DNA of 41,489 bases from positions 1 to 41,489 of the forward strand of contig JAEYOE010000004.1 in the NCBI GenBank assembly GCA_023412005.1. The letters run 5' to 3'. The first letter of the stretch is position 1, and each line of letters starts with the position of its first letter. This document shows positions 8,184 through 16,210 of the stretch, piece by piece. Made by a program: the position numbers and the translations under genes. The DNA is from Bacillota bacterium (GTDB lineage: Bacteria; Bacillota; Clostridia; Christensenellales; SZUA-584). The notes beneath the pieces are model-generated. The model searched no databases and was not told the DNA's origin. It saw nothing but the letters and a program-made list of their open reading frames with translations.

Positions 8184-8381
8184 TGTTACAATAGCATCAG
8201 GAAGCGCGACTACAATGGCATCGGCTGCCGGTATATGTACGTTGCTTCATGGCTAATATAAGTTTTAAGCGTTGCGGTTGCTCTGTTTGAGTTGCGCAGC
8301 GTTTTTTAAACTGAGGGCTAAAGAGAAAAAGGGGCAAGCAACCCGCAAACATATTATATTTTTATAAAGGAGGCAGGCACC
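8184..8381 (+). promoter_or_regulatory. possible extended -10 promoter and long leader before the phospholipase-like gene
   Basis: TGT-TACAAT at 8184-8192 is a good extended -10 without a clear -35. If used, it gives a leader of about 185 nt that contains repeated GTTGCG-type segments (8273-8303). A second A+T-rich box, TATTATATTT, lies at 8351-8360, closer to the gene. I recognised no known riboswitch class. Confidence 0.3.
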
Positions 8382-9227
8382 ATGCCCGCATATTTAACGC
8401 ATAGAGCCGCCGGAGAGAGAGTGCTGAATCAGCTCGGTAACGGCGTTGTTCCGCACAAAATGGCCTATTTTCTTGGCTGTCAGGGGCCGGATATCCTGTT
8501 TTTCCGTAACTACCAGCCGTGGCTGTCGTCTAAAAACAGCCTGTCGCTCGCGATTGCGATGCACAGCGAAAACGTGAGAAGCGAGATGTCCAGCGCGCTT
8601 GAATTTGTACGCGAATACGACGGGAAAGACAAGGACGAGCTTGTTTCGTACATTGCGGGGTTCATCACGCACTACGCGGTGGATAAGAACGCGCATCCGT
8701 TTGTGTACGGCAAGGCCGGCAAGGACACGAACGCGCATCACGGTATTGAGTTCATGTGGGACAGCTACACCGCCAAGGAGCAGTGGGATATCGATCCGCA
8801 GCACTTCAATGCACCCGCTGAAATTTTGTATGATGACGTTGGCGTGGGCATCTGCGCGTGGTATAAAACCGTGGCCAACGACGTTTATAAAAAGGTGATT
8901 TCGCTGGATGTGGTGCGCGAGGCGCAGCGGCATTTTGCCAAAGCCAAAAAAGCGCTTTCCGACATCAACCTCGCGGGAAAGCTGCTGATTCATATTGTGA
9001 GCGCCACAACGGGCTTTGACGCACGGCGCATGCTGTATCCCGAAAAACGCGATGAAACGTGGTTCACCAAAGAGGAATATGTGCAGATGCGTGAGATGAT
9101 ATCTAAGGGTGTGGATGAAAGCTGCGATATGATACGCTTCGCTCTCGATTACATGGGCGGCCAACCCAAGGATCTGCCCGAATGGTTCGGCGATAAAAAC
9201 TTTGCGGGCAGCATCGTCAGCGCTTAA
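8382..9227 (+). CDS. zinc-dependent phospholipase C-like protein
   Basis: The 281 residues match the zinc-dependent phospholipase C / S1-P1 nuclease-like family (PF00882 type). Conserved His and Asp residues suited to a polynuclear zinc site are visible: His7, Asp37 in CQGPDIL, His61, His97, Asp101 and His105 in HYAVDKNAHP, and His119/His120. There is no signal peptide, so unlike clostridial alpha-toxin this protein appears cytoplasmic, and the C2-like membrane-binding domain is missing. Many Clostridia carry such a protein with unknown substrate. AAAGGAGG precedes the ATG. It is a single-gene unit with its own terminator. Confidence 0.85.
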   Translation: MPAYLTHRAAGERVLNQLGNGVVPHKMAYFLGCQGPDILFFRNYQPWLSSKNSLSLAIAMHSENVRSEMSSALEFVREYDGKDKDELVSYIAGFITHYAVDKNAHPFVYGKAGKDTNAHHGIEFMWDSYTAKEQWDIDPQHFNAPAEILYDDVGVGICAWYKTVANDVYKKVISLDVVREAQRHFAKAKKALSDINLAGKLLIHIVSATTGFDARRMLYPEKRDETWFTKEEYVQMREMISKGVDESCDMIRFALDYMGGQPKDLPEWFGDKNFAGSIVSA

Positions 9228-9237
9228 ATACGTGCAT

Positions 9238-9265
9238 AAAAAGGTCGGTGAATCCGGCCTTTTTT
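9238..9265 (+). terminator. Rho-independent terminator after the phospholipase-like gene
   Basis: AAAAAGGTCGG / CCGGCCTTTTTT forms an 11-bp stem with one G-U pair and a short TGAAT loop. The U-run follows directly, 11 nt past the stop codon. Confidence 0.9.
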
Positions 9266-9291
9266 GATGCATTAGTAAGTCGTCACAGGCG

Positions 9292-9404
9292 GCGCGCTTT
9301 GGAAATCGCGCCCTACAACGTCGCCTTCGTTTCGTGTTTTTGTAGGGCGCGGCATCCTTGACGCGCCGCTATTCCGATAGCGCGCTTGGGAAATCGCGCC
9401 CTAC
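9292..9404. repeat. composite direct and inverted repeat (family II)
   Basis: Two 25-nt direct copies, 9292-9316 and 9380-9404, differ at one base. Each has GCGCGCTT, a short AAATC segment and then CGCGCCCTAC. Between them, 9342-9369 carries the inverted form (GTAGGGCGCG then GACGCGCCGC). The unit can fold into long GC-rich hairpins. It lies in the 3' intergenic space between two convergent genes and has no open frame. Confidence 0.7.
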
Positions 9405-9478
9405 GGAATCACCAGATAAACATAAAAAACGATCAAAGCTTTTTAGACCCTGACCGTTCCTTAATTCTTAATTGTTAA

Positions 9479-10714
9479 TTATCTTATCTGTCCGTTCCCG
9501 CGAATGATGTACTTGATCGTCGTGAGTTCCTTTAAGCCCATCGGCCCTCTGGCGTGCAGCTTTTGAGTGCTGATGCCGATTTCGGCCCCGAACCCGAACT
9601 CGTTGCCGTCTGTGAAGCGCGTGGACGCATTTACATAAACCGCCGCCGCGTCCACACGGTCTAAAAACGTTTCGGCATTCTTGTAGCTCTCCGTTACAAT
9701 CGCTTCGGAATGCTTCGTGCCGTATGTGTTGATATGATCAATCGCCTCGTCAAGGCTGCCGACCACCTTCACGGCGAGGATATAGTCGTTGTACTCGGTA
9801 TCGTAATCCTCTTCGGTTGCCGCGTTCACACTGATGATCTCACGCGTTTTCTCGCAGCCGCGCAGCTCCACACCCTCGAGCTTTTGCTGCATCATCGGCA
9901 GAAAATCCTTGGCCACTGATTCGTGCACCAGCAGTGACTCTGCCGCGTTGCAGACGGACGGACGGCTCATTTTCGCGTTTTGAATAATGGCCACACCCAT
10001 ATCAAGATCGGCGCTCTCGTCGATGTACACGTGACAGTTGCCGGTCCCCGTTTCAATCACAGGCACCGTCGCGTTCTTGACGACCGACTGAATAAGCCCC
10101 GCGCCGCCGCGCGGAATCAGCACATCGATCACGCCGTTAAGCCCCATCATGTATGTCGCGGCTTCGCGTGATGTATCGTCGATCAGCTGAATCGCGTCCT
10201 CCGGCAGCCCCGCCGAAGCGACCGCCTTGCGCAGCACATTCACCACCGCGATGTTCGAATTGATCGCATCGCTGCCGCCGCGCAGCACCGTGGCGTTGCC
10301 TGTTTTCAGGCACAGCCCCGCCGCGTCGGAGGTCACGTTCGGCCGTGCTTCATAGATGATGCCCACCACGCCGAGCGGCACACGCTTGGTGCCGATGGAG
10401 AGCCCGTTCGGGCGTAGCGTGGTATGCGTTACCTCACCCACAGGGTCATCCAGACGCGCCACGCTCTCGAGCCCCTGTGCCATGCCGTCAATACGCGCCT
10501 CGCTGAGCGCGAGCCTGTCGAGCATTGCTTTGGATGTGCCCTTTTGCCGCCCTTCTTCGAGGTCCTTCGCGTTTTCGGCGAGTATGTAGTTCGCATTGTC
10601 GCGCAGTGCCTGCGCCATGGCAAGGAGCGCCTCGTTTTTCTTCACGCTGCCGAGGCAACTTAATGTGACCGAAGCTTTTTTTGCCGCCCGCGCTTTTTCC
10701 AAAACGTGCTGCAT
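9479..10714 (-). CDS. proA: glutamate-5-semialdehyde dehydrogenase (gamma-glutamyl phosphate reductase)
   Basis: ProA reduces gamma-glutamyl phosphate with NADPH to glutamate semialdehyde, the second step of proline synthesis. About 411 residues show the aldehyde-dehydrogenase fold. The nucleophilic cysteine is in RPSVCNAAE, the nucleotide-binding segment is GVVGIIYEARPNVT, and the C-terminal motif is FGFGAEIGISTQKLHARGP. Two adjacent ATGs exist. I take 10714 because GGAGGG (10726-10721) is 6 nt from it and only 3 nt from the one at 10717. proB (glutamate 5-kinase), the usual partner, is not next to it. Confidence 0.97.
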   Translation of the reverse strand: MQHVLEKARAAKKASVTLSCLGSVKKNEALLAMAQALRDNANYILAENAKDLEEGRQKGTSKAMLDRLALSEARIDGMAQGLESVARLDDPVGEVTHTTLRPNGLSIGTKRVPLGVVGIIYEARPNVTSDAAGLCLKTGNATVLRGGSDAINSNIAVVNVLRKAVASAGLPEDAIQLIDDTSREAATYMMGLNGVIDVLIPRGGAGLIQSVVKNATVPVIETGTGNCHVYIDESADLDMGVAIIQNAKMSRPSVCNAAESLLVHESVAKDFLPMMQQKLEGVELRGCEKTREIISVNAATEEDYDTEYNDYILAVKVVGSLDEAIDHINTYGTKHSEAIVTESYKNAETFLDRVDAAAVYVNASTRFTDGNEFGFGAEIGISTQKLHARGPMGLKELTTIKYIIRGNGQIR

Positions 10715-10751
10715 CATCTTCCCTCCGTCCGATTCTTAAAACTTTTTTGAC

Positions 10752-10793
10752 ATTATAACACCAATTGCATCCAAAGTCACGCTGCTGTATAAT
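10752..10793. promoter_or_regulatory. overlapping divergent promoters of proA and rqcH
   Basis: Rightward: TTGCAT (10765-10770), 17 nt, then TATAAT (10788-10793), serving rqcH. Leftward: GTGACT (10780-10775), 17 nt, then TATAAT (10757-10752), preceded by TGT (extended -10), serving proA. The two share about 16 bp, so polymerase binding should be mutually exclusive. Confidence 0.7.
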
Positions 10794-10814
10794 AAGTCCT
10801 TACGGAGGAAGACC

Positions 10815-12542
10815 ATGACACTCGACGGACTCACACTGCATGATATTGTAGAAGAATTGCAGCCTGTCATCATCGGCTGCAAGGTAGATAAAGTGCATCA
10901 GCCTCAGCCGGATACGGTGGTGCTGGCTTTGCGCGCACCGGGAAAGAACCCAAAGCTCTTAATCAGCGCGGGCGCGTTTGATTCGCGCATGCACCTGACG
11001 GAGCAGAAATATCCAAACCCGCCGTCTCCGCCGATGTTCTGCATGTTTTTGCGCAAGCATTTAACCGGCGCGAAGATTACCGATATCGCCCAGACCGGGC
11101 TGGAACGCATTGTAACCATCACGCTTGAAGCCAAGGATGAAATGGGCCATGTGCGCCCGATGACGCTCGTCGCGGAGCTGATGGGCAAATATTCGAATGT
11201 GATACTGATTGAAAACGGCATCATTATGGACAGCCTGCGTCATGTAACGCGCCTGGTCAGCAGTGTGCGCTGTGTGCTGCCCTCTCTGCCGTACGAAGAC
11301 CCGCAATCAACCAAACTCAATCCACTGACCGTATCGCGCCCGACGCTTGTGGAGATGCTGCAAAAGAAAGGCAGCGCGAAGATCAAAGCGTATCTGTCAT
11401 CGTTGCTGCAGGGCATATCCGGACAGACGGCCGACGAGATATTATACCGTTATATGCCGGGCGGTTATGAAAGCCATTCGCGAGAAGCCGAAAGGCTGGC
11501 TGACGTAATCCTTGATTTTTTCCGGGAGCCTGCCCGCCCCACCATGTACAGCCGGGACGGTGTGCCGTTCTTTTTCGCGCCAAAGGCTTTCTTGAGCATT
11601 GCATTGAGTGAAGCCGCTGTGTTTGACAGTGCCAATACGCTCGTTGATACCTATTACAGCCGGCTTCGAGAGCTTGCGGTGTTGTCTCACAAGCGCAGTG
11701 TGCTGCACCGGGCGGTGCAAAAGCAGCTTGATAAGCTGATTCAAACGCGCCAGAAACAGCAGACCACCCTCGATCAGGCGGGCAAGGCCGAAGAGCACAA
11801 GACGCGCGGCGACCTGATTACAGCGAACATATACCGCATCTCACGCGGCACGCCTGTTCTCGTCGCGCAGGATTATATCACAGGAGAGGATGTCGCGATT
11901 GAGCTCGATACGCGTCTGTCCCCCGCTGCCAACGCGCAGCTGCAATACAAGCGGTATAACAAGCTGCGCCAGAGCATTGATATTACCGCGTCTCGCATGG
12001 CGCAGACTGTGGCCGAAATTGCGTTTCTCGAAAGCGTTCAGGTCTCAATTGATGCGAGCGAAACGGCGGACGAGCTCACCGAGATTGACTACGAGCTGGG
12101 CAAAGCGGGTTATATATCGGTGAAGCACAAGGGTGAGCGCACAGCGCAAGCGCCGTCTGTGCCTCATAAATTCCTCTCGTCGGATGGATTGACGATTCTC
12201 GCGGGCAAGAACAACCGCCAGAACGATCTGCTGACGATGAAAACCGCCGGGCCGGAGGATATTTGGCTGCACACCAAGGACATTCCTGGGTCTCATGTGC
12301 TGATTGTGGGTGCCAAGGGGAAGGTGCCGGATGCCACACTGCTTGAGGCGGCGACGATTGCCGCGACGCTGAGCAAAGCCAAGGGTGGTGCAAAGGTGCA
12401 GGTGGATTACGCGCCGCGTAAGAATGTGCGTAAACCGAACGGCGCGAAGCCTGGTATGGTGGTTTATGAAGGGTATAACACGGTGCTTGTGAGCCCTGAT
12501 AAGGCGTTGTTTGAGAAGCTGCTTGTTAAGACAGAAAAATAA
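10815..12542 (+). CDS. rqcH: ribosome quality control protein RqcH (NFACT family)
   Basis: RqcH binds obstructed 50S subunits that carry peptidyl-tRNA and recruits tRNA-Ala to add C-terminal Ala tails. In B. subtilis these tails are degrons for ClpXP. The protein has 575 residues. The NFACT-N domain is at the N-terminus, helix-hairpin-helix and coiled-coil regions lie in the middle (QKQLDKLIQTRQKQQ near 300-320), and NFACT-R (DUF814) is C-terminal with DIWLHTKDIPGSHVLI. At positions 97-98, where B. subtilis RqcH has Asp-Arg, this protein has Glu-Arg. It was formerly annotated as a fibronectin-binding protein. The start follows CGGAGGAAG. Confidence 0.93.
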   Translation: MTLDGLTLHDIVEELQPVIIGCKVDKVHQPQPDTVVLALRAPGKNPKLLISAGAFDSRMHLTEQKYPNPPSPPMFCMFLRKHLTGAKITDIAQTGLERIVTITLEAKDEMGHVRPMTLVAELMGKYSNVILIENGIIMDSLRHVTRLVSSVRCVLPSLPYEDPQSTKLNPLTVSRPTLVEMLQKKGSAKIKAYLSSLLQGISGQTADEILYRYMPGGYESHSREAERLADVILDFFREPARPTMYSRDGVPFFFAPKAFLSIALSEAAVFDSANTLVDTYYSRLRELAVLSHKRSVLHRAVQKQLDKLIQTRQKQQTTLDQAGKAEEHKTRGDLITANIYRISRGTPVLVAQDYITGEDVAIELDTRLSPAANAQLQYKRYNKLRQSIDITASRMAQTVAEIAFLESVQVSIDASETADELTEIDYELGKAGYISVKHKGERTAQAPSVPHKFLSSDGLTILAGKNNRQNDLLTMKTAGPEDIWLHTKDIPGSHVLIVGAKGKVPDATLLEAATIAATLSKAKGGAKVQVDYAPRKNVRKPNGAKPGMVVYEGYNTVLVSPDKALFEKLLVKTEK

Positions 12543-12563
12543 CGTTCTACGGTAGCCCGCTGT

Positions 12564-13075
12564 TACGTTTATCGCGGCAAACGCCGCCAACAGGACTCTT
12601 TTTCTCTATATCAACAAAGAGTACAGCATCGCAAATTAAGCACTCTTTTTAATTCTCATGCTCACAAATCGCAAATAAAAAAAAAGAGATACCTGTATCC
12701 AGAAGGGATATGGTCGGCTCCGTTCAATAAATACAAAATACAGAGCGATACGAGGATCGCTCGATTATTCGAAGCAAACTCACACTATATTGAATTTTTA
12801 ACAATACTCATCGAGGTGTCAAATCACTTTACTACGTTTATTGCGGCAAACGCCACCAACAGGACTCTTTTTATTTTCAATATCAATGAGCGCCCGATCT
12901 CCCATTTCATAATAGAATCAGAGATACCTATACCCCGAAGGGATATACTTGCTCCATGCGATACATACAAAAACTCAAGTACGCATCGCGGCAAACGCCG
13001 CCAACAGGATTCTTTTTTATATATCAAAATAGAGTAAAGCATCGCAAATAAAGCACGCTTTTTAATTCATCCTCA
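12564..13075. repeat. family III repeat array between rqcH and the solute-binding protein
   Basis: A geneless stretch built from two recurring blocks. Block A has GCGGCAAACGCCGC or a close variant, then CAACAGGACTCTTTTT and an A+T-rich tail. It occurs at 12564-12655, 12833-12880 and 12980-13068. Copies 1 and 3 also share the tail with GCATCGCAAAT and CACTCTTTTTAATTC. Block B is GAGATACC, a short spacer and GAAGGGATAT, a potential hairpin, at 12685-12722 and 12920-12956. A related block B occurs at 16012-16044. Block A's stem (GCGGC-AAAC-GCCGC) is not directly followed by the T run, so it is not a standard terminator. No open frame with a ribosome site was found. Confidence 0.7.
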
Positions 13076-13155
13076 ACCTAAGACTTCCTCTTATGCCAAC
13101 CCGGTGGCTGTCACCCACAGGCAACCGATGAGGCGATAGTCTTTATCTTACAAAG

Positions 13156-13179
13156 CAAAGAGCCTCGGCATGCCGAGGC
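13156..13179 (-). terminator. probable terminator after the solute-binding lipoprotein
   Basis: A perfect 18-nt palindrome, GCCTCGGCATGCCGAGGC (13162-13179), lies 25 nt past the stop. On the minus strand it is followed by an interrupted T tract (TCTTTGCTTT), so termination may be only partial. Confidence 0.6.
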
Positions 13180-13204
13180 CCTTATTATACTCTTTATAAT
13201 TCCA

Positions 13205-14290
13205 TTATTTGCTATCCGCCGCATCCGCCGCCGTGCTGTAGAAGCTGCGCAGCGTATCCATCCAATCCGCATTGTAAAGCGCGGCTTTTTCGCTATCCAT
13301 TGCCGCAAGCGCAGAAATCGCGTCCTCTCCGAGGTCAGCCGCGTTAATCACCGCAGGCGCAAACGCTTGCGTCACGGCTTCTCCGCCATGCAGCATTTGC
13401 AGCGCCGCACGCACGCTGAGCACACCCGCGAGCACATCGTTGCGCCCAATGGCCTGTGCAAACACATCAGGGTTGCTTTGCATACGCGAGACGATATCCG
13501 CATTGACGCCCGGGCAGAACACTTCCATATCGTTTCTGTTCAGCGCAGCCAGCGCATCATAAGCGCTCAGCGCCAGTGCCTCATTCTCAGCGAAAACGGC
13601 ATCCAGCATACCCGCCACATAGCCTTCCATCTTGGCGGTGATCCATTCCCCCGCGCCAATCTGATCAGCCGTTGCGACATAGACCTCCTTGGGAAATACC
13701 TTACCTTCGGTATACAGCTGCTGATACGCCGCGTATGCGGGAGAATCAGCGCTTTCAAACAACAGTATCAGCCGAACAGGCGCTTCATGCGGCGGATAGT
13801 TTAATGCCGCGTCCAGCGCCATCGACAGCTGTGTGTCCGCCTCGTAAGAAAGGTGAGCCATCGCCGCAGGCACATTGCTCTTGGTGGTCTCATATACCGC
13901 CACAGGCTTTTGAAGTGCTTCCAGTGCTGCGTAATCGCTCAGCGCTTCCGGCAGAAACGCCACCACAGCATCCGCACTGGCTGTGGCCTCTGCCAGCCCC
14001 GCATTAAACCCGCTGCCAAGCGCCGCCGATGTGACGGTGACGCCCATGCTTTCGGCTTCCTTTGTGGCTGCTTCAAAAAACATTGCAGACGCCGCATCGT
14101 CGGCGTTGCTTACAATCGCAAGATTCACCGGCTTATCAAACACTGCTTCAATGCCCGTTTTGGGTGTGGCTGTTGGCGAGGGCTGTTCGGCAGACGGTTC
14201 GGTGTTTGCGGCCGGTTCGGCCGAACATCCGGCTATCATCAAACTCATCATCACCGCAGTCAGCAGTGCTATCCATCTCTTTGCTTTCAT
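13205..14290 (-). CDS. periplasmic-binding-protein-like lipoprotein (type 1, sugar-binding style)
   Basis: The 361 residues start with a lipoprotein signal peptide: basic MKAKR, a hydrophobic core, lipobox IAGC with Cys22, then a Ser/Pro/Thr/Glu linker to about residue 50. The mature part begins VNLAIVSNADDAASAMFFEAATKEAESMG, which is the first beta-strand/helix of periplasmic binding protein type 1 (ribose/galactose-binding style). Alternating alpha/beta segments continue throughout. It probably sits on the outer face of the membrane and binds a small solute. No permease or ATPase gene is adjacent, so it may serve a distant ABC transporter or act as a sensor. GGAGG precedes the ATG. Confidence 0.7.
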   Translation of the reverse strand: MKAKRWIALLTAVMMSLMIAGCSAEPAANTEPSAEQPSPTATPKTGIEAVFDKPVNLAIVSNADDAASAMFFEAATKEAESMGVTVTSAALGSGFNAGLAEATASADAVVAFLPEALSDYAALEALQKPVAVYETTKSNVPAAMAHLSYEADTQLSMALDAALNYPPHEAPVRLILLFESADSPAYAAYQQLYTEGKVFPKEVYVATADQIGAGEWITAKMEGYVAGMLDAVFAENEALALSAYDALAALNRNDMEVFCPGVNADIVSRMQSNPDVFAQAIGRNDVLAGVLSVRAALQMLHGGEAVTQAFAPAVINAADLGEDAISALAAMDSEKAALYNADWMDTLRSFYSTAADAADSK

Positions 14291-14334
14291 CCATTCCTCC
14301 GGTACATAAATAAAATGCGCATCATTTCTCGCCT

Positions 14335-14363
14335 ATTATAACGAAATCAACGGCTTTTTGCAA
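14335..14363 (-). promoter_or_regulatory. sigma-A promoter of the solute-binding lipoprotein
   Basis: On the minus strand TTGCAA (14363-14358) and TATAAT (14340-14335) are 17 nt apart, about 45 nt upstream of the ATG. Confidence 0.6.
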
Positions 14364-14552
14364 CAGAGCGCGACCTATTTATATGTGCTTAATTCCAGTT
14401 CTGTGCAAATCGTGGTGTTGATAGATTGCAGACGGCATCCTCAAGACAATTTGCCCGATCGGCTGCATGGTGTTTTTTTGAGATTCAATTGCTTCTTGCA
14501 CAGGCTTGCATGCCCGTTACATATTGTTCATTTCATCTGTACCATGAAAGTG

Positions 14553-14561
14553 TGATATAAT
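14553..14561 (+). promoter_or_regulatory. extended -10 promoter of the zinc-ribbon membrane protein
   Basis: TGA-TATAAT lies 23 nt before the ATG. I see no convincing -35, so initiation should depend on the extended -10. Confidence 0.55.
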
Positions 14562-14584
14562 AAGAAAAAAAGCAGGAGAAGCTT

Positions 14585-15784
14585 ATGATATTTGGCATTA
14601 AAGAAGTGCGAAAAGATCTTGGCGAATTCAGCAGTGAGCAATGCAGCGCATGTAAAAACAGCGAGAGATATCATTTTTATAGAATCACCCGCTATCTTGT
14701 TATATTCTTTATTAAACTGATACCTCTCAGGTCGGAATACGAAGCCATTTGTTTCGGCTGCAACGACAAGGTGCCGGTGCAAATTAATTCAGGCCGCGAA
14801 ATTGCCCGGGCACACTTTAAGAAGCGGCTTTATGCGCTGGGCTTTTTAACATGGCTCAAGCTGATTGTCGCGGCTGCCATTGTGGCTGCCGTTGTGGCCT
14901 TGCCGTTAACCATACGTATTCCGCTGGATACGCGGCCCGAAACGCTGAAAAGCTTGATCACTGAAACCGAAGATGGTGTTTACGGCATACAGGATCGTGA
15001 TGGGCACGTGCTTGGGATTGTACAGATTGAAGGCGGCGAGAAAAAACTGACGCACTACGATGACGTCAGTGTGCTGGTGAAGGAACCCGGTGCGGATGGC
15101 AGCTTTAAAATGCACGAATTCCGTCAGGAAGCCACGAACGACACACAGCAGGAGGGTATCTTTCTGGTTCGCATACCAGATAATCCGGGTATACTCGAAG
15201 ACAGAAACGGTATACCCGTGCGCATTTATCATTACGACAGCGCAAATGACGCGCTCGGTTATTCACGCGGCGTTGAGGATTTAACGACAATCACATACAC
15301 AGCCGGTAAAGCCGTTTATCCTTATAACTACTATTCGTCCGACTCAGAGGAACCGACGAGTTATGTGCTGGCTTTATACTTCGTACAAGAAAAGCAGCTT
15401 TTGGCCACATTTATACCCAAGCTTCCTACCGGTGAAACGAACCAATTTGTATCGCTGTCGGTTGAAGAGATGAAGGACGGTCGCGTTATAACCGATACAC
15501 AATATATTTTTGATACCAATATGGTCACTCAAGCCCGTCAAGCCGGACTGACCGAACAGAGCAGTGCTCAGGACATATTAAGCTTTCTTGAGGTCAACAA
15601 GCCAACGCCTTATTTAGTGACGAGCAACGAGTATTTTGAGAACACCAAGGTGGTTACGAATACGACGTTGTCGATGCCGGACGCAAACGGCAATATGCAG
15701 AGCGTTTCGCAGGTTTTTAACGTCACACCGAGAAATGGGTATTACATCGTCACGGCTGCTGAGGACGAAGCTGACAGCCAATAA
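14585..15784 (+). CDS. zinc-ribbon, single-pass membrane protein of unknown function
   Basis: The 399 residues fall into three parts. The N-terminus (1-65) resembles the zinc-ribbon type that begins FGIKxxRKxLGE and has Cys20/Cys23 and Cys56/Cys59. One transmembrane helix lies at about 87-110. A large C-terminal domain (about 115-399) is rich in beta-strand and follows the helix, so it is probably extracellular. No catalytic motif was seen. It is a single-gene unit flanked by repeats. An AGGAG site lies 5 to 6 nt before the ATG. Confidence 0.65.
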   Translation: MIFGIKEVRKDLGEFSSEQCSACKNSERYHFYRITRYLVIFFIKLIPLRSEYEAICFGCNDKVPVQINSGREIARAHFKKRLYALGFLTWLKLIVAAAIVAAVVALPLTIRIPLDTRPETLKSLITETEDGVYGIQDRDGHVLGIVQIEGGEKKLTHYDDVSVLVKEPGADGSFKMHEFRQEATNDTQQEGIFLVRIPDNPGILEDRNGIPVRIYHYDSANDALGYSRGVEDLTTITYTAGKAVYPYNYYSSDSEEPTSYVLALYFVQEKQLLATFIPKLPTGETNQFVSLSVEEMKDGRVITDTQYIFDTNMVTQARQAGLTEQSSAQDILSFLEVNKPTPYLVTSNEYFENTKVVTNTTLSMPDANGNMQSVSQVFNVTPRNGYYIVTAAEDEADSQ

Positions 15785-15832
15785 ATAACTTAGCATGCAG
15801 GAGGCGATCACTACGATTCGTGGATTGTCCGC

Positions 15833-16165
15833 AATCCTCCGTCACGCTTCGCTAGCCACTTCCTTTCAAAAGGAGGCAAGGTCACTGTCCCGTAAAAGGC
15901 TCCTTTGGCAAAGGAGCTGTCAGCGTTAGCTGACTGAGGATTGTCTATCCGGCGATTGAATGGAGATAGTTGACCATGCTTCAAGAATTGTTGTTAACGT
16001 TAAAAAGAGCAGCCTTGTACCCCGAATGGGTATGGTCGCAGCATGCTTCGTTGAATCTCACAGGCGGGCACGGAGACCCGCCACCACGGTTCAAAGCAAT
16101 TGATTATGCGCTCAAATGCGCCGAACCCAGAACGACACGGAGGTCGTTCACTACAGTTCGTACGC
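15833..16165. repeat. intergenic repeats: two family I copies and a family III fragment
   Basis: This geneless stretch holds a family I copy at 15833-15880 (CCTCCGTCA edge, then an imperfect TTCCTTT/AAAGGAGG stem). A second, inverted copy is at 15896-15942, with GCTCCTTTG-G-CAAAGGAGC and GTCAGC-GTTA-GCTGAC. From 16012 a block like block B of family III appears (TACCCCGAATGGGTATGG), followed by GGCGGG-CACGGAGA-CCCGCC at 16063-16082. An open frame across 15970-16248 runs through these repeats and the terminator and is not a gene. Confidence 0.65.
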
Positions 16166-16175
16166 CGACGCAACC

Positions 16176-16203
16176 AAAAAAAGCCCCGCATCGGGGCTTT
16201 TAT
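16176..16203 (-). terminator. Rho-independent terminator of the DUF5685/dnaJ/membrane-protein operon
   Basis: On the minus strand AAGCCCCG-ATG-CGGGGCTT is followed by a run of seven T, 8 nt after the stop codon at 16211. Confidence 0.92.
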
Positions 16204-16210
16204 CATATCG

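Noticed and set aside
8193..8381. Leader before the phospholipase-like gene as a riboswitch
   Set aside because: I found no conserved core of a known riboswitch class, and the start site is uncertain.
8394..9272. 292-codon minus-strand frame
   Set aside because: It is the antisense shadow of the zinc-dependent phospholipase-C-like gene, which has a ribosome site and a clear motif set.
12571..12605. GCGGCAAACGCCGC followed by CTTTTT after rqcH, considered as its terminator
   Set aside because: The T run lies about 11 nt past the stem, and the same unit recurs twice more far from any gene end. It fits a repeat better.
12824..13042. 72-codon minus-strand frame between rqcH and the solute-binding protein
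   Set aside because: It runs through two family III repeat copies, lacks a ribosome binding site, and its sequence is explained by the repeats.
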